From contig CP136499.1 in assembly GCA_032768795.1 (NCBI GenBank), positions 62,001 through 126,000 of the forward strand: a stretch of DNA of 64,000 nucleotides, read 5' to 3'. Each line of letters starts with the position of its first letter. The stretch's first letter is position 1. Below are positions 21,358-30,506 of this stretch, piece by piece. The DNA is from Tremella fuciformis. Lineage: Eukaryota; Basidiomycota; Tremellomycetes; Tremellales; Tremellaceae. The notes beneath the pieces were generated by a model that saw only the letters and a program-made list of their open reading frames with translations, made no database searches and was not told the origin of the DNA. The position numbers and the translations under genes are program-made.

Positions 21358-23080
21358 CACTCATCCGCCTTTTGATCTCTTCGAAGGCCTTTGTCTGCGC
21401 GTCCCCCCACCCAAATGGAGCCCCTTTTTTCGTCAGCAACACGAGGGGCAACGCTACCTTGGCAAAGTTTGGCACGAAGCGCCTGTAGTAGTTTGCCAGC
21501 CATAGGAACCGCCGCACTTCGTGCAGGTTGCTTGGCGCTGGAAACTCGATGACGCCCTTCACATACTCCGGGTTTGCCTCCACGCCTTCTCGGGAGATGA
21601 CAAAGCCCAGGAAGTCGACTTTCCTTTTCTCGAACTCGGATTTCGACGCTTTCACGTACAGTCCTGCCTTCCGCAGCGCCTCGAGTACCGCCTTTGTGAG
21701 GGAACGAAGCTCGTTGAGGCTCTTGGCGTGGACCAAAATGTCGTCGATGTAGATCACCACTCCTCGCCCGACGAACTCCCTGAGTACCTTGTTGAGGAAG
21801 TGCTGGAAGACTGCTGGCGCGTTCTTTAAGCCGTCCCGCACAACCAGGGACTCGAACATCCCCAGAGGCGTCCTGAAGGCGGTATAGGCTTCATGTCCAG
21901 GCGCCATGCGAAGGAGCTGGTAGGCTCCCGGTAGATCGAACTTGGTGTACCACTCTGACTCCGCTAGATTGGCTGTGACTTGGGAGATCAACGGCAAGGG
22001 GTACGCGTCCGACACGGTTGCTTTGTTGAGCTTTCGGTAATCCACCACCATTTGCCATTCTCCGGCAACCTTCTTAGGGACGAAGAAGCTTGGAGACCCA
22101 TACGCCGCATTCGATGGCCTGATCTTGCCTGCTGCTTGCTCTTTAGCGAGGAGATCTCTGAGCGCCTTCATCTGGTCCGGCGACAGTTGGTAGAGCGGCG
22201 CGACCCTTAGCTCCGCGCCTTCCTTCAGTCTGATCCGCAGGTCGTACTCTCTACTCGGCGGAAGCGTGTCGGCGGGTCGACGAGGGTGGAACACATCGAG
22301 GAACTCGTGGTAGTACTCCGGGACAACCCTTTGCACCGCCTGAGACTCCTCCTCCGTCAGGCTATACTCGTCAAACCCAAGGTGCCCATCCAAACGCCCC
22401 ACTACTTCCTCAAGTTCGTCGGTGACAGTAGCTCTCAACCGATCTGTGGCAAGTCTGTTCTGCTCCCATCGGTTTATTCGCAGAGGAATGTGGTTTGGAG
22501 AGCGCCTGCAAGATGACCCCGTTCTTCTTGCTCTGGTGGTCAAAATGGCCAGTTCACTTGTAGCAGCCTCAATGACCGTCGACGAGGCTACCTCTCCTTC
22601 TCCCCGGGTGACTTCCATAGCCCCCATGTCCATGACTACTTTCTTGTCTTGCATCCAGTCGTACCCTAGCACAACGTCTGCACCTGCAAGCCGCGTAACC
22701 GCTAGCCGTTCTTCGCTTGTTTCCCCAAGCACCTCCACCGGAGCCACCACTTCGTGGGTGGTTTCCCCTGCAGATGACGGCTTGCCGTCGAACAGGAGGA
22801 CATTCCGGGGCCGCTTTAACCTCTGTTGGGTCATGCCGTGGCCTTGCGCGTAGTCCTGATCAATGAAGGTCCCGCCGGCGCCTGTGTCTAGCCGAATGCA
22901 GGCGGCCGTTCCGTCCACCTTTCCTGCTACGACAGCTTGATGCCTTCCGAGCCTGCAAGCCTCACCGCTCATGCATTCCTCAGCATCACTAGCACTCTGT
23001 ACAGACTCCTTTGAGGACTCCAGGTCCTCTGCTTCCTCTTCATGTTGGTCTTCCTCGACGAGGGAAGCGGACCCCGTCAA
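21358..23080 (-). pseudogene. Gypsy protease-reverse transcriptase fragment
   Basis: An open frame of about 575 codons. Protease: AACIRLDTGAGGTFID. Reverse transcriptase: AAYGSPSFFVPKK, WQMVVDYRKLNK, KFDLPGAYQLLRM, YTAFRTPLGMFE and the catalytic VVIYIDDILVHAKS, then FLGFVISREGV and the thumb region NLHEVRRFLWLANYYRRFVPNFAKVA. These are standard Ty3/gypsy pol motifs. The frame runs into the Copia LTR after FEEIKRRM, so RNase H and integrase are lost. Within the retained part no stop is seen, so the truncation is the main lesion. Confidence 0.87.
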
Positions 23081-23199
23081 AAGTTGGTGAATGGACGATA
23101 GATTAGAGGATTTGAGAGGTGAAGTCGGATGTTCAGGAGGTGTGACGGCGGAGAGTGTGTATGGAGCGGGGCCTCGAGCTTCTCCTTGCTCGGGACCCC

Positions 23200-24256
23200 T
23201 CAGGCTTCCCCCTGTGGCTCCTGCTTGACGCGTACTCCGGAGTTGAACAGCCCAGGGCAGTCGCGTGCTATGTGCCCAGCGTTACCGCACTTGAAGCAGA
23301 GGCCCTGGCTGCCTCGCCTCTCATGTTCATCCGGAGTAAGCCTAGGGCGAGGAGGGTAGGCTTGTCGAGGAGCTGCAGCGGGATGGAGGCTCGACGAGGT
23401 TGTCGGGCCAGGAGAGGGTCTGGGGTTTGTTGCCGGCGTTCCAACCTCTGACGTAGCCGCCGAGGATCCGCCGATGTTGCCGCCCAGCCCAGTCTTCTTC
23501 TTCTCTCGCCCGCCCTCCGCTTTGTTCTTCTCCGCCTCCCTTGCTTGCAGACTGTTGTCGAGGCGGACCACAAACGCCTGTAGCTCGGCAAAGGTCTCGA
23601 ACTCCTTGGGATGCCTGGCTAGTCCTGGAGTACGTTAGAGAGCCCTTCTTTGGCGCAAGCCGTCGCCTGCTCATCGAGCTCCCATGAGAGGACCGACGTG
23701 TACTCTCGGATCTTGGCGAAGTACTCGGCTGCTGACCCCGTCTGTCGCAGCGAAAAGTACTTGCGTCGAGCAGTCCCCTTCGCGTCGGGATCCCCGAAGT
23801 TCTCACGCAGGTAGCGACGGAGCCCAGCGTAAGTCCGAACTTTCTCGTCGAGGTAATCGCCAGCCTCGACATGCTCCCCGTTCTCGTTCAAATCGCTGTC
23901 TCGCGCTGTCGCCAAGGCTGGATTGCGTCGAGCACGAATCCTCGGAGGAACGAGATCACGTACACGACCTTGTGCGTGTCGCCAGAAAACTTCGACGGCT
24001 GCAGCTTGAAGACCGTCTCGCACTGCATGATGAACCGCTCCAAGGCGGCTGGATCCTTGCCGTTAAACGTGTCAGGCGTGTTTGCCTTTGGCTCGGACGG
24101 GTTCCCAACGCCTGGCAAGCCTTGTCGTTGCTGCGCCTGCTGCTCGACAAGCGCCGCTTGAAGCTGCACGATCTGCGCGAGCAACTGCTGCACAGACGGC
24201 TGATCACCCAGTGGTTGGGCCATGTTGGTCGCGGCGGCTCTGAGTCGAGTATCCAC
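23200..24256 (-). pseudogene. Gypsy gag with frameshifts
   Basis: Three overlapping frames together make a gag protein: TPDTFNGKDPAALERFIMQCETVF, then DPDAKGTARRKYFSLRQTGSAAEYFAKI in a second frame, then LARHPKEFETFAELQAFVVRLDNS and the zinc knuckle CFKCGNAGHIARDC. Frame changes occur near 23900-23950 and near 23625. Gag could not be translated as one protein. Confidence 0.8.
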
Positions 24257-24376
24257 CGGTAGTCGTAGGTTTGTGGGTAGAGCAATGTGCTGATGCTCAG
24301 GATCTGTCGACGTGGTTTGTCAAGTCGATGGTGCCATGAACTAGTCGTGTGAGAGGTAGAGTGCACCGTGGTATAC

Positions 24377-24783
24377 TGTCACGGGGCCAGGCCGGTCGTC
24401 GGCTGATAGGGCCCTCTCACACGTGCTCTCTGTCGATCTATCTCTGTCCTCCACGAGAAGGTGTCTCCTACAGCCTCTCGTGCGTCGACAACACGGCTGC
24501 GCCGTTACTTTCTATCCATGGGACTCAATACCACGGTGCTAAGGACGGTCTACGGGTGAGGGCTTGTATATATATCACCCGTGCCCTCCTCTGCACCGCC
24601 TTGGGCTCTCTCTCCTTGAAACACCATCGACGAGGCTCGAGCTCTAGAGTCGTCGAGGCTACTCGAGGCTCGTCGAAGCTCCTCGAGGATCGACAATAGG
24701 CTTGCGTGTCTGACAGGCGTGCTGGGCTAAGACGAAGGGTGTAGGCGTGCGCTGGTGATCATGGAGGCGTGGCCGACGTGACA
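24377..24783 (-). repeat. Gypsy 5' LTR (TGTCACG...CGTGACA)
   Basis: 407 bp. It contains a TATA region (TGTATATATATCACCCG near 24567) and a dense block of TCGAG/TCGTCGAGG motifs near 24630-24700. Related copies occur at 52020-52273 (internally deleted) and 57280-57645 (end-truncated, opposite orientation). Confidence 0.85.
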
Positions 24784-25067
24784 CGTCCGTAGTTCAAGCT
24801 TTCATCATGCAGTGCTGGGGGCTCCACTGAATTAATACATTAATGCCCATTGACTCTAAATTCACGACCCTCTTGACCCGTGAGTTTCACGGTTGCAGAC
24901 TCTAGTATCAAAAATTCCATAAGGATCATTTCAAGGACAACAACCATTTCTTCCCACCTGCTAGGGCTCACCAACAAACCAAGGCTCCAAGCAACAATAA
25001 CCAAATCAAAAGATCTTAGCGTAGATCAACAAGGCTCAGAGGACTTCGCCCTTAGAGGGGACGCTCC
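24784..25067. other. Spacer between LTR elements
   Basis: AT-richer sequence with no feature recognised. Confidence 0.35.
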
Positions 25068-25823
25068 TGTCATGACCAGCCAAGCCAGCAACCAGCCAAA
25101 ACAACCTGTGCGCTCCGTGCGCTCCGTGTGCGCTCTTGTGCGCTCCCAGTGCGGTCCTGTGCGCCCCATGTGCGGTCATGTGCGGTCCACTGTGCGGTCC
25201 TGTGCGCTCCTCTGTGCGCTCCTGTGCGCTCCCATCTGTAACTTGGATTTCTGGTCGATCCACAAGATCGACAGATATTCTCTGGCCAACCAACACAATT
25301 GACAATGGATCGACATGATCGACAATTCTTCCTAAACCTGTTGTTCAGGTCAACCACTTAGGTTTGGTAGTGCACGCTTCACTTATTCTAGTTTCTCGTA
25401 TTCTCGCGTTCTTGTGTTCCCGTGATCTAGGTACACCAGAGTTAGGCTTCAAGCCATCTCAGATATATGAAGGTACCCAGATATACGAAGGTGCCAAACC
25501 AAGTATATCCTGGATACACGCTCTTGTACCTCCACTCGCTTGGTAAGTGATACTCTTTATTTAGTCCCTCCTATAGTCACGTGAAGGGGATATAAACCCA
25601 GAGGTTTTGCCTCTGACCCCCTTCTTCTCTAGCGATGGATCTCTACTGTACTTTCTTCTACAGTTGAGTCACACAGTTGGTTTTGCCCAACACTCTCGTC
25701 CTAAGGCAGACTTCTAGGCTTTGCGAGCCAGAGACTAAGCCCCCGGGCAACCTTGGTGTACCTTCGCGTACATTCTCGCCACACCGCTCTTCAGGTGTGG
25801 AACCCCCCCGTGACACCGTGACA
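25068..25823 (+). repeat. LTR-like sequence of a second retrotransposon
   Basis: Begins TGTCATGACCAGCC and ends near CCCCGTGACA (25815 or 25823, because CCGTGACAC is duplicated). It contains a decamer cluster, a TATA box GGGGATATAAACCC near 25588 and CACACAGTTGGTTTTGCCCAAC near 25670. The last part resembles 43370-43500. A gag-like start codon follows about 280 bp downstream, as expected after a 5' LTR. Boundaries are approximate. Confidence 0.5.
25102..25236 (+). repeat. Degenerate decamer repeat TGTGCGCTCC
   Basis: Roughly a dozen copies of TGTGCGCTCC / TGTGCGGTCC occur in 135 bp near the start of the LTR-like region, upstream of its TATA box. They may be transcription factor sites; this is inference. 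Confidence 0.75.
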
Positions 25824-26100
25824 CAGAAAGCAGTAACTCGACCGTCCGACCGACTCAGATCACTGAGTCCCGTTCGATTGTTGACCTAGCCTTTGCGCTC
25901 GAGCTACCTCACTTCGCTCACTCGTCCACATCTGCTCGCTCGGAGGAGTCAGAACCGCTGGAGCATACTAGTAAGCCTGAAGGGAGTGCGGCGGGCCTAA
26001 ACAGCCGCTCTACACAAAAGTGTCTCAATTGTTTGCCGGTTCAGCTTACATACACTCACCTTCACCGATCAAACAAGGTCATCACCGAACGCACCAAACA

Positions 26101-26288
26101 ATGTCGAGCGATCATCTCACCAAGTCGTTCGATGCTGTGCCCAAGCCACTTGGCAAGGAGAACTTTGTGCAATGGTGCAATGGAAGCAGAGGATCACCAT
26201 TGCATTTGCGCTCACTCGCTCGACATCCTTTGTCCTTGAGACAGCCCACCCACCACACTGTCAGACCTATACTTGGTGACCTGTTTTA
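26101..26288 (+). pseudogene. Retrotransposon gag remnant
   Basis: ATG at 26101 begins MSSDHLTKSFDAVPKPLGKENFVQW, typical of the first residues of Copia-type gag proteins. An 8-bp tandem duplication (TGCAATGG at 26168 and 26176) shifts the frame; the homology then continues as WKQRITIAFALTRSTSFVLE. The fragment soon joins sequence matching the end of the pol fragment at 44700-44720, so most of the element is deleted. Confidence 0.55.
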
Positions 26289-26396
26289 GATCCAACTAAA
26301 GCTCACCAAAATTGTTCTATCGGCTCAAGCTGCTAACTATCAACGACTATTCGTAACAGATAGTAATGCACAAGAGTAGAGGGGGACCAAGCTGGG

Positions 26397-27737
26397 TGAG
26401 GAGCAATCAAGACTCACTTCACTTATCTATCTCTTGTCACTGGTACGGTCGATTCTCTGAGTAGACGTTCTATCTAGAGGACTATTTAACTAGATCGCTG
26501 AGGAACTTCCTCTGCAATCTTCCTTCTTAAGTATTCACCTGCTCTCGTCTGTTCTGTCTCTGGTCCTTCTAGCATCGTCTCTTGTGGCTTGTTCCATTGT
26601 TCTCCTAGTTGTTTCTACTCGTTCCCAATACTCTCTAGTACTCTCTCGTCGTATCTCTTCTCTTCTATTGTCTTCTCTCCACGCTGGCTTGCATCTAAAC
26701 TCTTTGCGTGCCCGTCGTCGTCCTTATCGTCCTTGGTGATACCTCTCTGTCTCTGTCCAAAGGCCCGTCACTAGGTGACCAAGACTCTTCGACTTCGGCG
26801 AGGTTGAACGAGACTAGAGGAGAAAAAGCAAGGACAAGGGCCCGGAGGACTCGTAGAGTCTCAGCAAGTGTTGACGAGGGTGGACGAGGTTGGCTAGGCA
26901 AGGCGAGGGAAGGCAAGGTAAACCGACAAGTGCTAGACCTTAGCAGCTGTTGGCGGGACGCAGCGAGAGAGAGTAAGCGAGGGAGTAGTCCCATGCAACT
27001 CAATTGCGAGAGTACTGGAGTTCTACAAGGGCTCTGCGAGCCTTAAGTATTCTACAGCCCGTCCCGTTGTCTCTGTGACTCTGTCTCTGCGAGCTCGACG
27101 AGGTCTTGGCCCATGTACGTCAAGCTCATTGTTCTCTCGTTTCCCTTAGGCAAGTTTGCCGCATCCGGCGAACTCGCTGAGTAAGCATCAAGGGGGCCTA
27201 TTGTTCTTTGGCGGCAAGTATGGCGTGCATGGCGACCCTTGAAGAGCTCCTTGCTGTTGACGAGAGCTGCGGTGACGACGGGACTTAGCTATGCAAGAGA
27301 TGTATCCTTTTGTCCGACGAATGCGGTAATTTCGCGTGGGTCGGTCTCGACGAGTCGGGCCAAGCTTCGGCGAGCGCCGACGAGTGCTCGACTCACGTTC
27401 CTTTGGCTCGATCTCGCTCGGTCTAGCTGCTGCTTCGGTGTCATTCGTGACACTTGGTCTCCGTCCCGTGGCCCTGACTGTGAGATAACTCTATCCTCCA
27501 TTATTGTGGACCTGACTCTTCCCCTTGCGTGCGTTCCTATCTCAACTCGGCTGATGGAAGACTGAGATGCATCCTTCTATCATTCTCCAGGTTGTTCCAG
27601 CATCTTCAAGAGCAAGTCGTAGTTGTTTGTGACTAATAGTGACGCTTCCACTCGGTTCGTAGGATCCTTTGGATGTTTCCGTCGGAAATTGCCTCGTGGT
27701 AGTCTCGTGGTCAGGATGCCGTGTCGGTTTCCTGACA
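26397..27737 (+). repeat. LTR-family sequence, copy A, with nested insertion
   Basis: Homologous to 44835-46079, with identical order of blocks interrupted by different insertions. The proposed start is TGAGGAGC after a purine-rich tract and the end is TTTCCTGACA. The flanking sequence to the left is shared too (GATCCAACTAAAGCTCACC at 26290 and 44722). Confidence 0.6.
26737..27452 (+). mobile_element. Nested solo-LTR-like insertion (TSD CTTGG)
   Basis: This 716-bp block is absent from the homologous copy at 45780. It begins TGATACC, ends GTGACA and is flanked by CTTGG on both sides (26732-26736 and 27453-27457), the 5-bp duplication expected of an LTR element. No coding capacity is recognised, so it is probably a solo LTR. 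Confidence 0.65.
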
Positions 27738-29227
27738 TAGATGCCCTGATTCGTCATCGACTGCGGTCGACACGATACATCCCGACACTGGCGAGGACGA
27801 GGAACTGCGCAAGAGAGATGATCTGCTTTGCCTTGCTGCCAAGGTCAATCACGGAAGCTCGGCAGATGGTCAAGAGCTGGGCAAGGATACGAAAAGCTTG
27901 GGCAGGAACCCGCTACACCGCGCCCGTCAGAACGACAAACAAGGCGCCGGAGGCGGTGGCAGCGGCGGTGGCCAAGGTGGCCAAGGTGGCCAAGGTGGTC
28001 AAGGTGGTCAAGGTGGTCAAGGTGATCAAGGAGGCCAGGGTGGCCAGGGTGGACCTCACGACGGAAGGGGAGGTGGACCTAGTCGCAATGACGACGGTGG
28101 TGGTGGAGGCGTGTCAGAACCACGCCGACTCGGTTATAACGGGACTCGAGATCAGCCAGTCGATCTGCGAGTATTGTACCTTTTGGTCAGTTGTTACCAG
28201 AGACCCGTTACTTTGGTCGTGACAGAATACTCGCAGATCACGGGTCAACCGTTCGACTCGCTGCCTCTGTGCTTCTCAGAGCACTTTCTAGTCCGGGTAG
28301 TCTAGGCCCGAGGCGCCGCATTGGGTATGCGGGCGCTTTAAACAGCTTCGAGGCAGGAGCAACGCCAGACTTGGAAATTCGCCGACAGAGTGTCGGAGGG
28401 AGTTTCAGGTGCAAGCCTAGTGGCTGTCGGGACGTCAGCCTTGTGGGACGGGGCGACTGTCAGAACCACGCCGACTAGGTTATAACGGGACTCGAGATCA
28501 GCCAGTCGATCTGCGAGTATTGTACCTTTTGGTCAGTTGTTACCAGAGACCCGTTACTTTGGTCGTGACAAGGCGGTGGCGATGGTGGCAATAACGGCAG
28601 CAACGACAACCACCAAGCCTCGGGCAGCGGCAGACAATATGGGCACCGGGCGTCTGTTCAGCCCTTGGGCGCAATTGAAACACCTCATGGTGAGTCATCT
28701 GTTGTTCCTGGACTATTGGGCGTGGACTGATCCCTTCGGCAGGACTTGAGCTTTCCAGATTTGCTACACTCGGATCCGCAACGGGCGAGGATATACCTCA
28801 CTTGTCCCGCTCGGTCAGCTCGGACGAGACGGATGGATTGACCGACCATAGGCCTTTGTATCGCCCTCATCATCTTGGCGGCTCTCGACATAGGCACTCA
28901 CTCAAAGAGAACGACAATGACGACGCCTCTGACCACAACGGCGACGAGACCAAGTCTTCAGCACCAAGCAATGCGTATGGCTCGGGAGCCGACCTCGACT
29001 CGGTTGTGGACAGGTATTCGGAGGTCATGCCTTCCAGATCCTCTGACTCTTCAGAAGGGCTGTGGGTGGAGCCTTCAGAGGAGGAGTTCTTCCTGCCCTG
29101 CGCTGTCAGAGCCATGGAAGCGGCGGGATGGACGAAATTGGTGGTTGTCAGTCGAGAGGAGATGTCCAAGTTGATCGTCGAAGCAGGCATAGCAATTCTG
29201 GAACATGCCTCGGCTCAAGCCCAATAG
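27738..29227 (+). pseudogene. 5'-truncated gene with Gly-rich linker, split by TRIM
   Basis: Coding frame begins right after the LTR end: PDSSSTAVDTIHPDTGEDEELRKRD, then GGQGGQGGQ repeats to 28111. Removing the TRIM at 28112-28570 and one target copy restores the frame into GGDGGNNGSNDNHQ. An intron follows (GTGAGT donor at about 28688, acceptor TTCGGCAG). The last exon is acidic and ends KLVVVSREEMSKLIVEAGIAIL...AQAQ-stop at 29227. The last motif resembles RVSFVSPAEMEGMVLAIS in the gene at 37303-40042, which also has a Gly-rich linker. I infer it is the tail of a gene of that family whose nuclease part was lost. Confidence 0.5.
28112..28570 (+). mobile_element. TRIM-type mini LTR retrotransposon (TSD AGGCG)
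   Basis: Total 459 bp: 113-bp LTRs at 28112-28224 and 28458-28570 that differ at one position, starting TGTCAGAACCACG and ending GGTCGTGACA. A perfect 5-bp target duplication AGGCG flanks the element (28107-28111, 28571-28575). The 233-bp interior has no coding potential. Directly after the 5' LTR, AATACTCGCAGATC (28226-28239) is the exact complement of GATCTGCGAGTATT inside the LTR (28162-28175). Before the 3' LTR is a purine-rich tract, GTGGGACGGGGCGAC. Related pieces lie at 12624-12719 and 30474-30506. Confidence 0.9.
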
Positions 29228-30473
29228 GAGGCCCAGTATTCAAGCGAGCACACGTCCCGCCCTTCAGCTCCACAACGAACTTTGACGCCCCGGGCACCCC
29301 GCGCCCCGTCAACGTAAGCTGCTAGGCGTGCGGAAACACCCCCCGCACCTTGTGCTTTGCATCGATCAAAATTGTATCCAGCGGAATATACCTATGCCGC
29401 ATTCAGAACTTGTGTTGCGCCGCCTCGGGAAACACAAACATCATGCCTGCGTTGTCCGCGAGGTCAAATCTCGCGGGTGCGCTCGATTGAAGCTACTTCC
29501 AAATCGATTGTTACCGCACCCTCTCCCGAGACAAGCGTCCTCTTTGTGTGCTGTATGCATGAAGACGCCCCGTCCGCCTCCGAATGACACCCCGCTCACA
29601 CCAAGAAGGCCACGAGGAACATAAAGCCCCGCGAGCGGTGGCTCATGTGGACAGACATACACTCAACGTCGTGACGCTGCCCGAAGGGATTGTGTTGGAC
29701 CCCGGCGGTGTGTAGGTGACGGACGACGGGAGGGCAGTCATCAACGAACGTGTTGTTGCCGTTGTTGTTGCACTTGCAGCCCACTGTGTTGGGGCTTTGG
29801 CAAGTGAGTGGACTGGGGCGCTGCCGCACGTCGCTGAGTTGATTACACACTCCCAAAAGCACGCGTGCGGCTGACAGACACCGCGCGGGAGCTGTCGTTT
29901 GAAGTATCGCTGTCCCGACAGCGGCCCACCACTCCTGTCAGGACTGTGGCACTGAGACTGTGGCGGAATGAGACAAGGGAACGTGCCGCACGGCCTGACG
30001 CAAACCACCACCGCCCAATTGAGTAGAGTAGAGATGGTTCTCTAATCGAATGTATCTCTTGCACTCTCAATCTACTCTACGAGCCCGCATACTCCCTGCC
30101 AGGCTCTTCCGACTCCCCTTGTTCAACGCAGGCTTTTCTACGCCTGATCCTGACAGCTTCCGCGTACTCGCTGTGACCGCCAGCCGGGCAGCTGTCGTCG
30201 TCGCAGCAAACGGACGTCTGCCCCTGGTCGATTCGGGAGTGCAGGTCGTTTCTCAAGCACACCGCATCGCTCGTTGTGCAGTACAACGGCAAGTATCACG
30301 TGCAAAGGCACGAAGTCGTCATCCTGCCTGTCCAGGCGGTATAATTGTACCACCTGGGGGATGGAACAAATCCCGGGGGATACAATTGACATCGCAAATC
30401 CTCGTCCTGCACCTCCAGGAGGTACAAATGTGCCACCTGGGGCTCCAGGACGGTGGTCCCGTTGGGGTTGAGG
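29228..30473. other. Intergenic with degraded coding and repeat remnants
   Basis: No complete gene. At 30210-30343 a plus frame reads FLKHTASLVVQYNGKYHVQRHEVVILPVQ before a stop and looks protein-like, but I do not recognise it. At 30340-30460 the phrase TTGTACCACCTGGGG / TGTGCCACCTGGGG is repeated; a related phrase (GATTGTACCCCCTGG) is at 61470. A dispersed repeat is listed separately. Confidence 0.35.
29945..30140 (-). repeat. Dispersed repeat, copy 1
   Basis: The complement of this stretch shares several blocks with 50785-50960: GGCGTAG...CCTGCGTTGAAC, GGGAGTATGC, GAGATACATTCG and TAGAG...CTCTACTC. Probably a diverged solo LTR; the ends are not defined. Confidence 0.45.
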
Positions 30474-30506
30474 GCCCGTTATGACCTAGTCGGCGTGGTT
30501 CTGACA
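30474..30506 (-). repeat. Fragment of TRIM LTR
   Basis: The complement reads TGTCAGAACCACGCCGACTA followed by GGTCATAACGGG, matching the first 33 bp of the TRIM LTR. Confidence 0.75.

Larger units (their letters stand above)
21358..24783 (-). mobile_element. Ty3/gypsy retrotransposon, 3' half missing
   Basis: Reading on the minus strand: 5' LTR (24783-24377), gag, protease and reverse transcriptase, then abrupt loss at 21358 where the Copia 3' LTR begins. RNase H, integrase and the 3' LTR are absent. LTR termini are TGTCACG...CGTGACA. The same LTR family occurs at 52020-52273 and 57280-57645. Confidence 0.85.
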
